Below are positions 1 through 9,807 of a DNA stretch of 64,000 nt, one piece after another. The DNA lies in NCBI RefSeq assembly GCF_016801865.2, contig NC_068939.1:144939190-145003189 (forward strand), read 5' to 3'. Origin of the DNA: Culex pipiens pallens (taxonomy: Eukaryota; Arthropoda; Insecta; Diptera; Culicidae). How positions within the stretch are numbered: position 1 is the first letter of the stretch; each line of letters opens with the position of its first letter. Under the pieces are notes generated by a model. It did no database searches, had not been told where the DNA came from, and saw only the letters and a program-made list of their open reading frames with translations. A program made the position numbers and the translations under genes.

Positions 1-500
1 ACAGTAAAACATGAACTTTTCGGATGTTCCGGATTTCCGGAACCGGTAGGTTACCTGGCCCTGATATTAATATTTGTGGTCAAAGTACAGGTAAATACCT
101 GTCAAATGCAACCCGGAGCATCCTGATTGGTTGAAATTTGCCGGAGATACAGGTCGTCAAAGTTGGGGTCTCAAAAAGGTCCTTTTTCGGTTGTAGCTGA
201 TTCTTGGTGGCCACAGTGACCAAATCCGGTTTTTCAGGTCAGTTTCGGAAAGGGGACGTTCTAAGCTTTCATTTGTGACCAAAGGAACCGGAATCGGTCA
301 AAAACTGGATTTTTGGGGTCGAAAAGGACCCAGATACCTTATGTGTGATTTTTTTTAATACCAAGGGAAGGTTAAAGTACGGTATGCTGATCGGATGGAA
401 CGCGGTCAAGAAATGTTGCGTGTTCTTTTCGTGACCCCCCCCCCCCCCCCCCAAGAAAAGTTGACAGTTCGGTATGAGCGCGATTGACGGTGTGCGTGCT
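1..500. other. Unassigned repeat-like sequence with a poly-C run
   Basis: I find no supportable gene here. The text is moderately GC-rich and has internally recurring words such as GGTCAAAGTACAGG-like and CCGGAAC-like stretches, which suggests an old dispersed repeat. An uninterrupted run of about 16 C lies near 436-451 and creates a spurious glycine-rich ORF on the minus strand. Confidence 0.3.
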
Positions 501-639
501 TGAGGTTCTTTCGAGGAAAAAATAAAAAAATAAAAATATTCAAAACTTAAAATTAAATAGATTAAAATGTTTATTCAAAAACTTTTAACAACAGTTAAAA
601 TTCTTAAATTCTAAAACAAGAAAAACTAAAATAAAAAAA

Positions 640-1470
640 ATATGTAATTATGAAATAAGAAAATTAAAAAATTATTCAATTATGAAATAAGGAAATTCAA
701 AAATTAGGAAATTAGGAAACCAGGGAATTAGGAAATTTGGAAATTATGATATTAGCAAATTAGTAAAATAAAGAAAATGAGAAAATTAGGAAATTATGAA
801 ACAAAGAAATTAAGAAATCAGGAAATTAATATGTAAGGAAATTAGGATGTTAGGAAGTTAGGAAATTGGGCAAATGAGGAAATTAGGTAATAAAGAAATT
901 AGGAAATAAGGAAATTTTTTAAATTAGGAAACTAGGAGATTAGGAAGTTAGGAAATTAAATTAGGATATTAGGAATTGAGGAAGTTAGGAAATTAGGATA
1001 TCAGGGAACTAGGGAATAAGGAAGTTAAGAAGTTAGGAAATTAGGGAATTAGGAAGTAAGGAAATTAGGAAACTAGGAAATTAGGTTTTTAAGAAGTTAG
1101 GAAGTTTAGAAATTTTGAAATTGATATGTTAGGAAATTAGGAAGTTAGGAAATTATGAAATAAGGAAAATAGGAAATTCAGAAATTAGAAAATCGTGAAA
1201 TAAGGAAAATAATATGTTAGGAAATTAGGATGTTAGGGAGTTAGGAAATTAGGAAGTTAGGAAGTTAGGAAATTAAGAAGTTAGGAAATTAGGAAATTAG
1301 GAAGTTAGGAAATTAGGAAACTAGGAAATTAGGAGTTTAGGAAGTTAGAAAGTTAAGAAATCAGGAAATTTGAAGTATGGAAATCAAGATGAAAATTAGG
1401 AAATTAGGAAATAAGGAAATTAGGATATTCGGGAACTAGGAAATTAGGAAGTTAGGAAATTTTAAAATTT
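640..1470. repeat. Degenerate 8-mer tandem array (AGGAAATT-like)
   Basis: About 0.8 kb is built of imperfect units close to AGGAAATT, with frequent AGGAAGTT and AGGAAACT variants and occasional indels. From about 1500 to 1600 it is followed by a short array of AATTCTTA-like units, which is the reverse complement of the AAGAATTT arrays found later in the window. It reads as an old, diverged microsatellite or minisatellite. Confidence 0.75.
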
Positions 1471-1599
1471 AAAATGAGGTGGGTTTATTTTTTTCTGGAA
1501 CTCTTAAATTCTTTAATTCTTAAATTCTTAAGTTCTTAAATTCTTAAATTCTAAAATTCTTAAATTCTTAATTTTTTAAATTTCTTTATTCTTAAATTT

Positions 1600-2035
1600 T
1601 CATTCTAGATTTTTTAATTTTGGAAGAAATAGAGTTTTTGGTTGTTATAATTTCGAGGTTTTCGTACATTTGTATCTACGATTTTATATATTTCCGATTT
1701 TTAAAACTTTTGGAATTTCGACTTGTACATTCGTTTCGAACTTTAACATTTTTGATCTATTGAATTTATAAAAAACATTAATTTTAAGATTATTATTCAA
1801 CTCTGCATATTTTTAATTTTGATTTTCCAAATTTCAGATTTTTGCTGAAATTTTCTTTATTATTTAAAAAAAAAGTTATTTGAAATTTCTGAAATGTTTG
1901 TTTTATTTTTCATATTTTTGAATTTGTTGTTTGGTTGGATTTCAAAATTTCAGATTATTATTGTATTTTCAGTAAGAACATAGATATTTGTATGATTATT
2001 GTCAAGTTTAATTTCACTCTGATTTACTTCATTTT
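1600..2035. other. AT-rich spacer
   Basis: This stretch is AT-rich, with many T and A runs. No gene, RNA or clear repeat boundary is visible. Confidence 0.4.
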
Positions 2036-2039
2036 GGTC

Positions 2040-2280
2040 TTCGAGTGTGGATAAATCAGACAGTGCAGGGGACTCACAATCCGGAGGTCGCTGGTTCGAA
2101 TCCCGCGGCGGGCGCTCTAAAATTCTTTGTGTAAATATGGGTATTCGGCGCCGTCGCTCCGTGCCATACTTTCATACACTTAGGAGCCCAGGGCGGCGAA
2201 GTCCTTGTAGATAAAAAGGAAAACACTAGTGGTTGGTACTAGCAACGGTGACCGACAGCTATAAAGTCAACTTTTTTTTT
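2040..2280 (+). mobile_element. tRNA-derived SINE
   Basis: A good RNA polymerase III B box (GGTTCGAATCC) lies near 2093-2105, in a tRNA-like context with the anticodon-arm text ACTCACAATCCGGAGGTCG. It is followed by about 150 bp of unrelated body and a T-rich end near 2271-2280. The A box is degenerate. A tRNA-like head joined to a non-tRNA body is the SINE pattern. The SINE family is not identified. Confidence 0.6.
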
Positions 2281-2790
2281 ACTCCATTTCGACCAAAAAA
2301 CTTAATCTGTCCTTTTAGTTTCAATATTCTGCTTTTTGAGATTCGTCGGGAATTTTAAATATTATTATATCCAATACAAAATTATTAAAACGTTTGTAAT
2401 TATCAGTCGCATTCAAAAAGGAAAATTACAATTCTTTGATTTTTTCATCAAAACATATTACAAACAAGCACCGCGCGAAGAAACGTCAAACGCTATCTTT
2501 CCGTTTCTGTTACTTTTCAGCTGCGTACCGCTTAAGAAAAATCTTTTCGTGACCCTTTCCTTGACCGTTTCTTGGGCGTTTTTTTGTATGGAGTTTTGCG
2601 TTCCTTCCCATCTGCGTATCAGCCTTAACCCAGCAGCATTTTATGGTGGGACAAAAAAAATACACGAATAAATATTTCAAATATTCGACCTATCAGCCAA
2701 AACGTGTGAAATTAAATTGAATTTTGCCTTAGTTATAGCTTTTTTAAGATTGAATAGAATTTTTCAGGCAAATTGGTGAGGACCAAACGA
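2281..2790. other. Spacer without recognised features
   Basis: This is AT-rich sequence. A 111-codon ORF at 2336-2671 has low-complexity composition and no recognisable motif, so I do not call it a gene. Confidence 0.4.
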
Positions 2791-2794
2791 CGTC

Positions 2795-3395
2795 CCATAC
2801 AAAGGGGTATGCCCTGTTCGTGGACTCGCTCTTAAGTACTCATAACTTTTGATAGAGTTGTCAGATCTTCAATTTTCTGGGCTCATTGGGAAGGTCTTTA
2901 AAATTTTCCGTTTTAACAATCTTCCGGACTTAGACCAAATGTATTGTTTTAGCATAATTTTTGAAGTACTTTTCAAAACTTCATAATAATAACTAGGGTT
3001 TTATGGGATCCCATAACATTTGCTCAGCATTTGCTTCTGAAAGAGGTATTAGAATATGGAAAACAAACTCGTGCTTTTTCGTGTTTGGCAGTTTGCCAAC
3101 CTCGCAAACAAAGCAAAATGTACGCGGGCTGACGTTTCTGCAAACAAATGCAGGCAAACTTCCAAACTGTCAGAAAATGCGAGTTTCAGGTTTGTTTGTT
3201 TATCGTAGTCTAATACCTCCTTGAGTCGATATGTGTACGTGAAGCTTGGTCTAGGTAGAGAACCTGGAGCTTATTAGAGAACGGTTTGAGATGGCAAGGT
3301 TCTCTAGGTCTAGGTTGTCAAATCCCAGTCTGTGGTCAAGTTAAGAAGTTAATTTTCGAGTGATTTCAAAGCCTTTCCTCAGTAAGAAGTTAATT
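2795..3395 (-). mobile_element. Old copy of the GCCTTTCCTCAGTAAG-ended repeat family, split by a small TIR element
   Basis: This matches the copy at 32990-33766. Shared blocks include CATAACTTTTGATAG, GTTGTCAGATCTTCAAT, TTTTGAAGTACTT and a diverged CGAGTGATTT...GCCTTTCCTCAGTAAG end. A roughly 185-bp element (3040-3223) sits between the TATGGGATCCC block and the GAGTCGATATG block, where the other copy is continuous. Confidence 0.55.
3040..3223. mobile_element. Small TIR element (AAACAAAC family), copy 1
   Basis: The inverted ends are AGGTATTAGAATATGGAAAA on the left and, on the right, a diverged complement ending CGTAGTCTAATACCTCC. A second copy at 41504-41697 shares the interior (CAGTTTGCCAA, CTCGCAAACAAAG, GCTGACGTTTCTGCAAAC). 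It has no coding capacity and is MITE-like. Confidence 0.6.
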
Positions 3396-3731
3396 AAATT
3401 AAAGGCTAGTATGCAGATTGAAAGGAAAGGGGCCAAGAAACAGCTTTACGAACAGCAGAACAAAGGAGAGGGAGCGATTTCTTGGGGCTTTTCTTCACCC
3501 TCTCGGACTCTGGTTCCTTCGGAAGTGCGCATACCGCTTCGAGCTGGAAACAGGACAAGGCTTGAGGTTTGTTTCGGATATAGAAATAGTGTTTGCCACA
3601 AAGACCAAAGCGTTTTTTTTTTCTCAACGTACCTTTCGCGTTATATTTTTTCGTTCTTTTCACAGAGACTTATGAATCGATATTTTCATACGCAATGCTT
3701 ACACACAAAAACAAACCGAATTACGGTCCGC
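3396..3731. other. RpL36 downstream flank, unassigned
   Basis: This is moderately GC-rich compared with the neighbouring spacer. Overlapping ORFs of about 85 codons occur on both strands, but none shows a recognisable domain. Part of it should be the RpL36 3' UTR. I could not place a poly(A) signal with confidence. Confidence 0.3.
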
Positions 3732-4398
3732 TTACTTGTGGGCGGCCTTACGCATATGGGCCAGAATGTTGGACAGTTCCTCACGCTTCCTCTTGGCGCG
3801 GATGTGCGTACCGAGGCGACGCTTCAGGAACTTGAGGGCGCGCTTATCCTTGGACACCTTCAGCAACTCCATACCGCGCTTCTCGTACGGCGCGTGGCCA
3901 ACGACCTCGCGGACCAGATCGCGCACGAACTTGGTGTGCTTGGTTTGGATCTAGAGAAGAAGAGAATGAAGCGCGCGATTAGTAACGGATCTCATAATGG
4001 GAGCTTTCGGAGGGAAGATGGCTGTGTTTGATCAGAACCAAGATTGAACCATGTTGCACGATTTAGCGTGCCGAACCGCCGGAACAGGCCAACAGAATGT
4101 TGGTCGTCCGGGGCCTGACACGAAAATACGTACTGTCTGTGAATGGATTAAGGAGGTTTCATCATTTGAAACGAAAGTTGCCACTTGGAACCTGCTACCC
4201 TAATTCTAACCTAAAACAAGCTCCAAGTGACAATAGAATCAAAAATTAACAAGAAAACGACAAAAAAAAACTTACTCCCTTGGTGCGGGACGGGCGGATT
4301 CCCTTGACCTTGCGATCGCCGCGGTACTGCAGCTGCTTTATCTTGGTCGTCTTGTGGCCCTTGTTGAGGCCGACGCAGATTTCGTATCTCGGAGCCAT
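3732..4398 (-). CDS. RpL36: 60S ribosomal protein L36 (eL36), two coding exons
   Basis: The CDS joins 4276-4398 and 3732-3950 on the minus strand and encodes 113 aa, close to the usual eukaryotic length. The protein starts MAPRYEICVGLNKGHKTTKI and continues through the family-typical RPSRTKG and QTKHTKFVRDLVREVVG to a basic end (HMRKAAHK). eL36 is a structural protein of the large ribosomal subunit. The intron (3951-4275) has a GTAAGT donor and a TAG acceptor and is phase 0. The ATG is preceded by an acceptor (GTTTCTTGCGCAG-like) about 9 nt upstream, so a separate leader exon is expected (4620-4645). No lesions are seen. Confidence 0.97.
4053..4111 (-). ncRNA. Possible structured RNA in the RpL36 intron
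   Basis: Two clean hairpins lie within the intron. In one (4079-4111), CCGGA pairs with TCCGG and CCAACA pairs with TGTTGG around a TTC loop, with an internal bulge. In the other (about 4055-4071), GCACG pairs with CGTGC. Introns of insect ribosomal-protein genes often host snoRNAs, which makes an H/ACA-like RNA conceivable, but I could not place a convincing H box. This is tentative. Confidence 0.25.
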
Positions 4399-4619
4399 GT
4401 TTCCTCCTGCGCAAGAAAACAAAAGAGAACCGAGTTAGTAGGCGATGAAAACAAACCGCAATTTCCGGACTTTACAGCGATCTTTCCCGTTTCAACGGAG
4501 CACCCGCAAAACAGTGTCCACTTTTGGAGTAAAGTGAAGCAATTTCCAAACGAATCGAAACATTTTTAAACGGTGAAATTCCGCGATTAAAAACGAGACT
4601 GCTCGGAATCACGTCTTAC

Positions 4620-4645
4620 CTTGGTGTAAATGACAGCCGGAAAGG
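4620..4645 (-). promoter_or_regulatory. RpL36: RpL36 leader exon with 5' TOP-like start
   Basis: On the minus strand a pyrimidine tract TTCCTTTCCGG opens a short leader that ends at CACCAAG before a GTAAG donor. The matching acceptor lies just upstream of the RpL36 ATG. A C-initiated oligopyrimidine start is the usual signature of translationally controlled ribosomal-protein mRNAs. The exact start base is inferred. Confidence 0.55.
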
Positions 4646-4833
4646 AATGCTAGAGTAAGGATGAGGTACTAGAACGAATGCGCGCTGTCTGAAAGCGGAA
4701 GTGCACAAAAGTGACAGGTAGAGGCGAGGCGGTGCGGCGTTTTCGAAAGTGAAGCGGCGCGTTTGGGGGATTGTGTTTTGAAGTACACTGTTAATTTGTG
4801 ATTGTTTATAAAACTTTTACTTTTTAAATGTTA

Positions 4834-5044
4834 TTGCGCGTATTCCGTGGCGTATTCCCGAAACAGACACGCGGCAAATCAGCCTCAAAACGACGCGCCG
4901 CACTTTCGGCAAATGCGCGCTATCAAATCCCATACTCCACGTTTTGTTTTTGTTGATCTTCTTCTTCTATTGTACGAAAAGTGTAGAAAATCGCGGCACA
5001 TTCTGAAATGCCGCGTGGCGTGTATCTTTGAGAGAAACGGACAA
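4834..5044. mobile_element. TA-flanked TIR element, family B (TTGCGCGTATTCC), copy 1
   Basis: It begins TTGCGCGTATTCC and ends GAGAAACGGACAA, with TA on both sides. Two further copies are at 13449-13814 and 17278-17525. The termini pair imperfectly as TTGYSCGT. A local duplication of the CGTATTCC block lies near the left end. It makes misleading ORFs that share the peptide word FSQRYTPRGISECAA with the other copies. Confidence 0.75.
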
Positions 5045-5109
5045 TATTTTGCCCTTGTTTTTGCCCATTATAAAAAAGAAACATTTTTAAAGACACATTT
5101 TGCCGAGGG

Positions 5110-5280
5110 GGCAGTGCAGTGCGTGGCCGAATGGTTACGCTGTCCGCTTTGTAAGCGGATGATTCTGGGTTCGATTCCCATCTGCTGCAACCTTCCATCA
5201 GATGAGGAAGTAATATGTCGGTCCCGGCCTAGGTCCCGGCCTTGGTTGTTAGGCCGTTAAGTCATTCCAGGTAGAGACCC
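5110..5280 (+). mobile_element. tRNA-derived SINE
   Basis: The head resembles a class II or tRNA-Thr-like gene: A box TGGCCGAATGGTTA, anticodon arm CCGCTTTGTAAGCGG (TGT loop) and B box GGTTCGATTCC. The acceptor stem does not pair well, and a non-tRNA body containing GTCGGTCCCGG and a TAAGTCATTCCAGGT end follows. I therefore call it a SINE and not a functional tRNA gene. Confidence 0.6.
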
Positions 5281-5286
5281 AAAATA

Positions 5287-5442
5287 GGGAGACTGGTCTA
5301 AGCTGGCTAAATCGATCTGGCAACGTATGTTTTGAGCTTGGCAACACTGATAGGTTTTGCTGGGCGTAAAGGCAAATGCTCGTTTGGATACGTCAAACTC
5401 GTGTCTGGTTGGGTACGTCAAATTCACTTCGACCAGTCTCCC
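5287..5442. mobile_element. Small TIR element with TA target duplication
   Basis: Perfect 12-bp inverted ends (GGGAGACTGGTC and GACCAGTCTCCC) are flanked by TA on both sides. It is 156 bp and non-coding. It lies next to the SINE ending near 5280. Confidence 0.75.
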
Positions 5443-5514
5443 TATTAAGGATCTCTAATTCCAGGTGTAGGAGTCGTCTCCATGCCATAAGTACAAACAA
5501 CACACCAAACCAAG

Positions 5515-5740
5515 CCTACTCCGGTGGAATCGCTGGCGGCGGTTGGACTCGCAATCCAAAGGTCGTCAATTCAAACACTGGGGTGGAAGGATCCTTGGAG
5601 TAGAAAGGGGTTTGGGTGCTCTCCCCATTCAAGCCTTCGGACTCCTAGGTTCGAGCAGAAACTTGCAATAGAGACCACAAAAGACCCGGGGGTCGTTAAT
5701 GTGGATGGTTTGATTTTTGATTTTGCCGAGGGGAACGACA
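5515..5740 (+). mobile_element. tRNA-derived SINE, diverged copy
   Basis: The tRNA-like text TGGCGGCGGTTGGACTCGCA and AATCCAAAGGTCGTCAATTC resembles the head of the SINE at 2040-2280, but the B box is damaged. It is followed by a body with the CCTAGGTTCGAGCAG block. Confidence 0.45.
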
Positions 5741-6269
5741 CAGCGAAATATCTCGGATTTTGGCTAACATTTCAACATTTTTTTTTTCAAATCGGGTTGA
5801 ATCCGACTCAGCGAGCGAAATCCATGAAATCCGAGCAAATCCGATTTCAGCCTAAGCAAATCTGACTTTAGCGAGCCGAATCTCGACGAAATCGAACATC
5901 AATCTGTCAAATGGATTGTCAAAAATGACAGTTATGAAAGTTTGTTTGGATGTTTTTGCTAGCACCTTCTGGAACTCAAATGGCGTATTCCCGTATCTAA
6001 AAGTGGCCCTGTACCTTGCGCATACTAAACTGGAACCATTCGAAACTCGATTAAACTCGACAATTTTGATTGAAATCCGATGAAATCCGATAAAGTTGAT
6101 TAAATCTGATACAATCGATTAAATCGTTTGAAATCCAACTAAACTGAAGAAAGTTTACAAAATTCGTTGGAATTATAGCTCAATGGATTACTGTCATTCC
6201 CCTCGCATTTTGCAGTACATAGCACTCAAATTTCAATAGCCAAACCACGTTACATATACATTTTATGTA
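5741..6269. other. Spacer with short AATCCGA-like repeats
   Basis: Irregular recurrences of AAATCCGAT or ATCCGA occur between 5780 and 6130. No gene is visible. Confidence 0.35.
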
Positions 6270-7516
6270 CACGCAGAAAAATGTTTTGTAGAATCAGCCT
6301 GTACAAGGTTTGATTCAACAAAATATTTTGTTGAATATAATCAACAAAAACTTTGCATTGATTCAACTCTGGAATTTTGTTGTTTCAAATCGGTAAATTT
6401 TGTTGCATTAAAGCGGTATTTTTCTTGAATCTACTCTCATTTTTGTTGATTAAATTTTGACAGAAAGTGCGTTCAAATCCGATTTTTGTTGAAACAACGA
6501 TGTTTTTTTGTTGAAATAATTCCGATTTTTTTTTTCAATTAAAGACCAGTAATCTAGTTGAAACAACAATAAAAAATAAATTAAAATAGTCATTTTCATT
6601 ATTTATTAAAATTCGTATTTTTGATGAGTTTATTTATAAAACAAAAACAATTTCAGACTGCTTCTTCAGGTTTTGCATCACATTTTTCCCTTGTGAGGTT
6701 TCACTTCGCTTGAACGGCACCTGGTGGTGCCGCTGCTTTCCGATGAGGACATCAACAACGTGTTGGTTAGGCTACCACCGCGAGTTGAATCGGTCATGCT
6801 CCTCAGCGGTCGCCTGAAAGTGAAAAAAAAACATTAAATTAAGATCACTTGAGGCATCGCTAATACCAAGTCGCCTACCACATTTCTTATGCCGGAACTT
6901 GGGTGACTCTGATGCTACGGTGTTGGAGGTTGATCCTTTTTGTTGCTGGCACCGTTGAAGATAAGTTGAAGGCAGCCGGATCGAGCAAAGTGGTCCTAGC
7001 TTTTGCTTTTCTTGTCCCGTCCCGTACATCAACATTACTGGTTTGGTTGACTTACGAGGTGGCTGCATTGCCCCGATTCTTGAGCACAAACTTCTCGAAC
7101 CACGCGATTTTTTTTTCACGGCTGGCAGACAGGTCAAAAATTGAACAATTCACGTGAACGGTCAACGGAACCGAGGCATGGACCCAAAAAAACGGACCCC
7201 GAAGATGGAATAAATAAATTTGCCACTTGCCGACTGTCGAAAACAGATTATTTTGACAGAAAAAGAGCACGTGTAAATAACAATTACTTTTATTGAAATC
7301 AAAAAACATGGTAGAGTTGATTTAATTGATTTGTGAGTAGAATCAACCCGTTAATTTTGTTGTTTTCCAAAAGAGTGGTGACAAAATCAAGGGTGTTAAT
7401 TCAACGCAAAATTTTGATTGGTTTCAATTGGATTTGAGACTAATTTCAACAAAAAATCGTAAAGTTAAATCAAAAAAATATTTTGTTGATTCAAACAGGC
7501 CTTATTTTTTTGCGTG
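6270..7516. mobile_element. 1.25-kb TIR element (CACGCAGAAAAAT) carrying a gene-like cassette
   Basis: It begins CACGCAGAAAAATG and ends TTTTTTTGCGTG. Both flanks read TA, suggesting a TA target duplication. The sub-terminal 250-300 bp at each end is rich in TTGTTGAATCAA-type palindromic words. A short non-coding relative lies at 14201-14438, which begins CACGCAGAAAAATATATTGTAG-like and ends CTGCGTG. The middle (about 6620-7310) is compositionally different, higher in GC, and contains the two-exon gene-like cassette described separately. Confidence 0.65.
6678..7309 (-). CDS. Putative two-exon gene captured inside a TIR element; product unknown
   Basis: On the minus strand, joining 7056-7309 to 6678-6813 gives 390 nt, in frame throughout and closed by TGA: 129 aa plus stop. 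The donor is CTC|GTAAGT. The acceptor is TTTTTTTCACTTTCAG|GCG, with a strong pyrimidine tract. Both phases agree. A minus-strand AATAAA lies about 45 nt after the stop (6629-6634). Recognisable stretches are REKKIAWFEKFVLKNRGN at the end of exon 1 and a Ser/Thr-rich exon 2 (MSSSESSGTTRCRSSE). The N-terminal part is hydrophobic, low in quality and may be untranslated. No domain is recognised. It may be a captured fragment of a host gene or the remnant of the element's own gene. Confidence 0.35.
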
Positions 7517-7876
7517 TAAAAAAGCACACTGCAAAAATCTATAAAATCTCGCATATAAATGTTATATGCGGAGTTCACGAATCATAAACAACAGGTTGCA
7601 TCAAGCAGAAGTAAAATTCGGTTATGAGCATACGCATATAAAATCCAAAAAGATTGGTTGTAAAGCATATTTGTTAAGCGTATAGAGATTAATATGATGC
7701 ATTATATGTTTTATTACGCTACATTGAAAATTGAATATGTGCAGTGTACATATAGAATCAATCATGAGTTTAGTTTCCGTGTAGAGGAAGAAAAATATTA
7801 TAAATCGAAAAAACCCATGGGAGATTTATACGTAGAAAGATGTTGATAATGTTAAGTCAACATTTTATTGAAAAAT
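7517..7876. other. AT-rich spacer
   Basis: No gene or clear repeat boundary is seen. The AAGAATTT array begins immediately after it. Confidence 0.4.
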
Positions 7877-8386
7877 AAGAATTTAAGAATTTAAGAATTT
7901 AAGAATTTAAGAATTTAAGAATTTAAGAATTTAAGAATTTAAGAATTTAAGAATTTAAGAATTTAAGAATTTAAGAATTTAAGAATTTAAGAATTTAAGA
8001 ATTTAAGAATTTAAGAATTTAAGAATTTAAGAATTTAAGAATTTAAGAATTTAAGAATTTAAGAATTTAAGAATTTAAGAATTTAAGAATTTAAGAATTT
8101 AAGAATTTAAGAATTTAAGAATTTAAGAATTTAAGAATTTAAGAATTTAAGAATTTAAGAATTTAAGAATTTAAGAATTTAAGAATTTAAGAATTTAAGA
8201 ATTTAAGAATTTAAGAATTTAAGAATTTAAGAATTTAAGAATTTAAGAATTTAAGAATTTAAGAATTTAAGAATTTAAGAATTTAAGAATTTAAGAATTT
8301 AAGAATTTAAGAATTTAAGAATTTAAGAATTTAAGAATTTAAGAATTTAAGAATTTAAGAATTTAAGAATTTAAGAATTTAAGAAT
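7877..8386. repeat. Perfect AAGAATTT tandem array, about 63.75 units
   Basis: There are 63 complete AAGAATTT units plus a final AAGAAT, without a single mismatch visible over 510 bp. The array is interrupted by the Jockey-clade element that starts at 8387 and resumes at 12711. Its uniformity implies recent expansion or homogenisation. Confidence 0.95.
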
Positions 8387-8430
8387 CATTGTTATCCGAG
8401 CATTCGTTGGTGAAGGTTGTCTGAATCAAC

Positions 8431-9807
8431 ATGACTCGTCGCGTCCCGGCGCAAAACGCCGGCAATATTGCCCTACCTGCGGCTCAAGCAGGCAAAAAAG
8501 TGGGAATTTCCAAAAGGAAGGTTGAGGCCTCAACCGATGGCCAAAAACCGGGGATTTCCAAAAGGAAGGTGCTTTTGGAGGTGACATCGAACAGCAAAAA
8601 GACGAAAAAGAGCGACGGTACTGTACCGATGGATGAGGAGGAGGAGAACTCTTCGTCGCACGAGGAGCAGCTTTTGAAAAACAACAAGTTCGCTGGACTG
8701 CCTGACGAGGACCAGGTAGCGGAAGCAAAGGAGAATGAAGTGAAACAGCGAAAGGAGAAACTGCCTCCTTTTTATGTGCGGCAATCAGCAGCAACGATCG
8801 ATTTTCGAGCGGGGCTGGTTGAACTCATCAAGTCTGGGAAAGTCCTAGGCAACATTCGTCTGTGTCAGGACGGATTTAAGGTGCTGGTGCAATCCAGGCA
8901 GCACTATCAACTGGTCAAGGATTACTTGACCGAAAACGAGGCGGAGTACTTTACCCATGATGTCGTCATGGATAAGCCGTACAAAATCGTCGTCAGAGGT
9001 CTGTACGACATGCCAGTGGAGGAATTAGCTGCCGAGCTAAAAGTTTTGAAACTGGATGTGTTGGCTGTGCACAAAATGAGCCGACGCAACAAAGACATCA
9101 AGTACCGTGACCAGCTCTACCTGCTGCATTTGGCTAAGGGATCGACGACGCTTCCTGAGCTGAAGGCAATCCGAGCGGTTTTCAACATTATCGTGTCGTG
9201 GGAGCGATACCGACCAGTGCATCGTGACGTCACACAATGCTTCAACTGTCTGGGCTTCGGGCACGGAGGTAAGAACTGCCACCTGAAGCGTCGTTGCGCC
9301 AAATGTGGTACCGATGCGCACATCACATCCCAGTGCATCCAAGATTCGCTGGTGAAGTGCCTCAACTGCAACGGTGAGCACTCGTCAACCGACCGAAAGT
9401 GCCCCAAGAGAGCTGAGTTCGTGAAAATTCGGCAGCAAGCATCGACGAAGAATCAGCCTCAGCGTCGTAGAACTCCTCCAGCCCTGGTGGAGCAAAATTT
9501 TCCACCTCTTCAACCGCGACGCCAGGTCCCGAACTTGGCACCGTTGCCGTTGGATCCCAGGAAGAGAGCTGAGATGAATCATCCACGGCCGGGTTCCAGC
9601 CAGGAGCCGAGACCGCCACCACCGGGCTTCAGCCAGGAGCCAAGACCAACCCAAGAACCAGCAGTTGAGGAAAATGGTAATGATCTTTACACCTCAACCG
9701 AACTCCTCAATATTTTCAAACAGATGTCCGCTGCACTGCGTGGATGCAAAACCAAGACCCAGCAGATTGAAGTGCTGACCTCGTTCGTCATCCAGTATGG
9801 ATCGTAG
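8431..9807 (+). CDS. Retrotransposon ORF1 (Gag-like, zinc-knuckle protein)
   Basis: 458 aa. The N-terminal 90 residues are basic then acidic and contain a short internal duplication, GISKRKV twice (about residues 31 and 48). The middle (about 185-265) resembles the PRE_C2HC-type region that precedes the knuckles in Jockey ORF1 proteins. Three cysteine knuckles follow: CFNCLGFGHGGKNC at about 270, CAKCGTDAHITSQC at about 289, and a variant CLNCNGEHSSTDRKC at about 310. The C-terminal part is Pro-rich and contains a repeated SQEPRP. The family role is RNA binding and RNP formation for target-primed reverse transcription. The ORF overlaps ORF2 by 11 nt (ATG at 9797, stop at 9805-9807), so ORF2 is probably reached by reinitiation or coupled termination. 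Confidence 0.93.
   Translation: MTRRVPAQNAGNIALPAAQAGKKVGISKRKVEASTDGQKPGISKRKVLLEVTSNSKKTKKSDGTVPMDEEEENSSSHEEQLLKNNKFAGLPDEDQVAEAKENEVKQRKEKLPPFYVRQSAATIDFRAGLVELIKSGKVLGNIRLCQDGFKVLVQSRQHYQLVKDYLTENEAEYFTHDVVMDKPYKIVVRGLYDMPVEELAAELKVLKLDVLAVHKMSRRNKDIKYRDQLYLLHLAKGSTTLPELKAIRAVFNIIVSWERYRPVHRDVTQCFNCLGFGHGGKNCHLKRRCAKCGTDAHITSQCIQDSLVKCLNCNGEHSSTDRKCPKRAEFVKIRQQASTKNQPQRRRTPPALVEQNFPPLQPRRQVPNLAPLPLDPRKRAEMNHPRPGSSQEPRPPPPGFSQEPRPTQEPAVEENGNDLYTSTELLNIFKQMSAALRGCKTKTQQIEVLTSFVIQYGS

Noticed and set aside
436..451. Poly-C run as a biological signal
   Set aside because: A single homopolymer run prone to sequencing length error, with no associated structure.
3360..4031. 223-codon plus-strand ORF at RpL36
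   Set aside because: Most of it is antisense to RpL36 exon 2 and the remainder has no recognisable motif.
5110..5186. Functional tRNA-Thr gene
   Set aside because: The anticodon arm and B box look good, but the acceptor stem does not pair and a SINE body follows.
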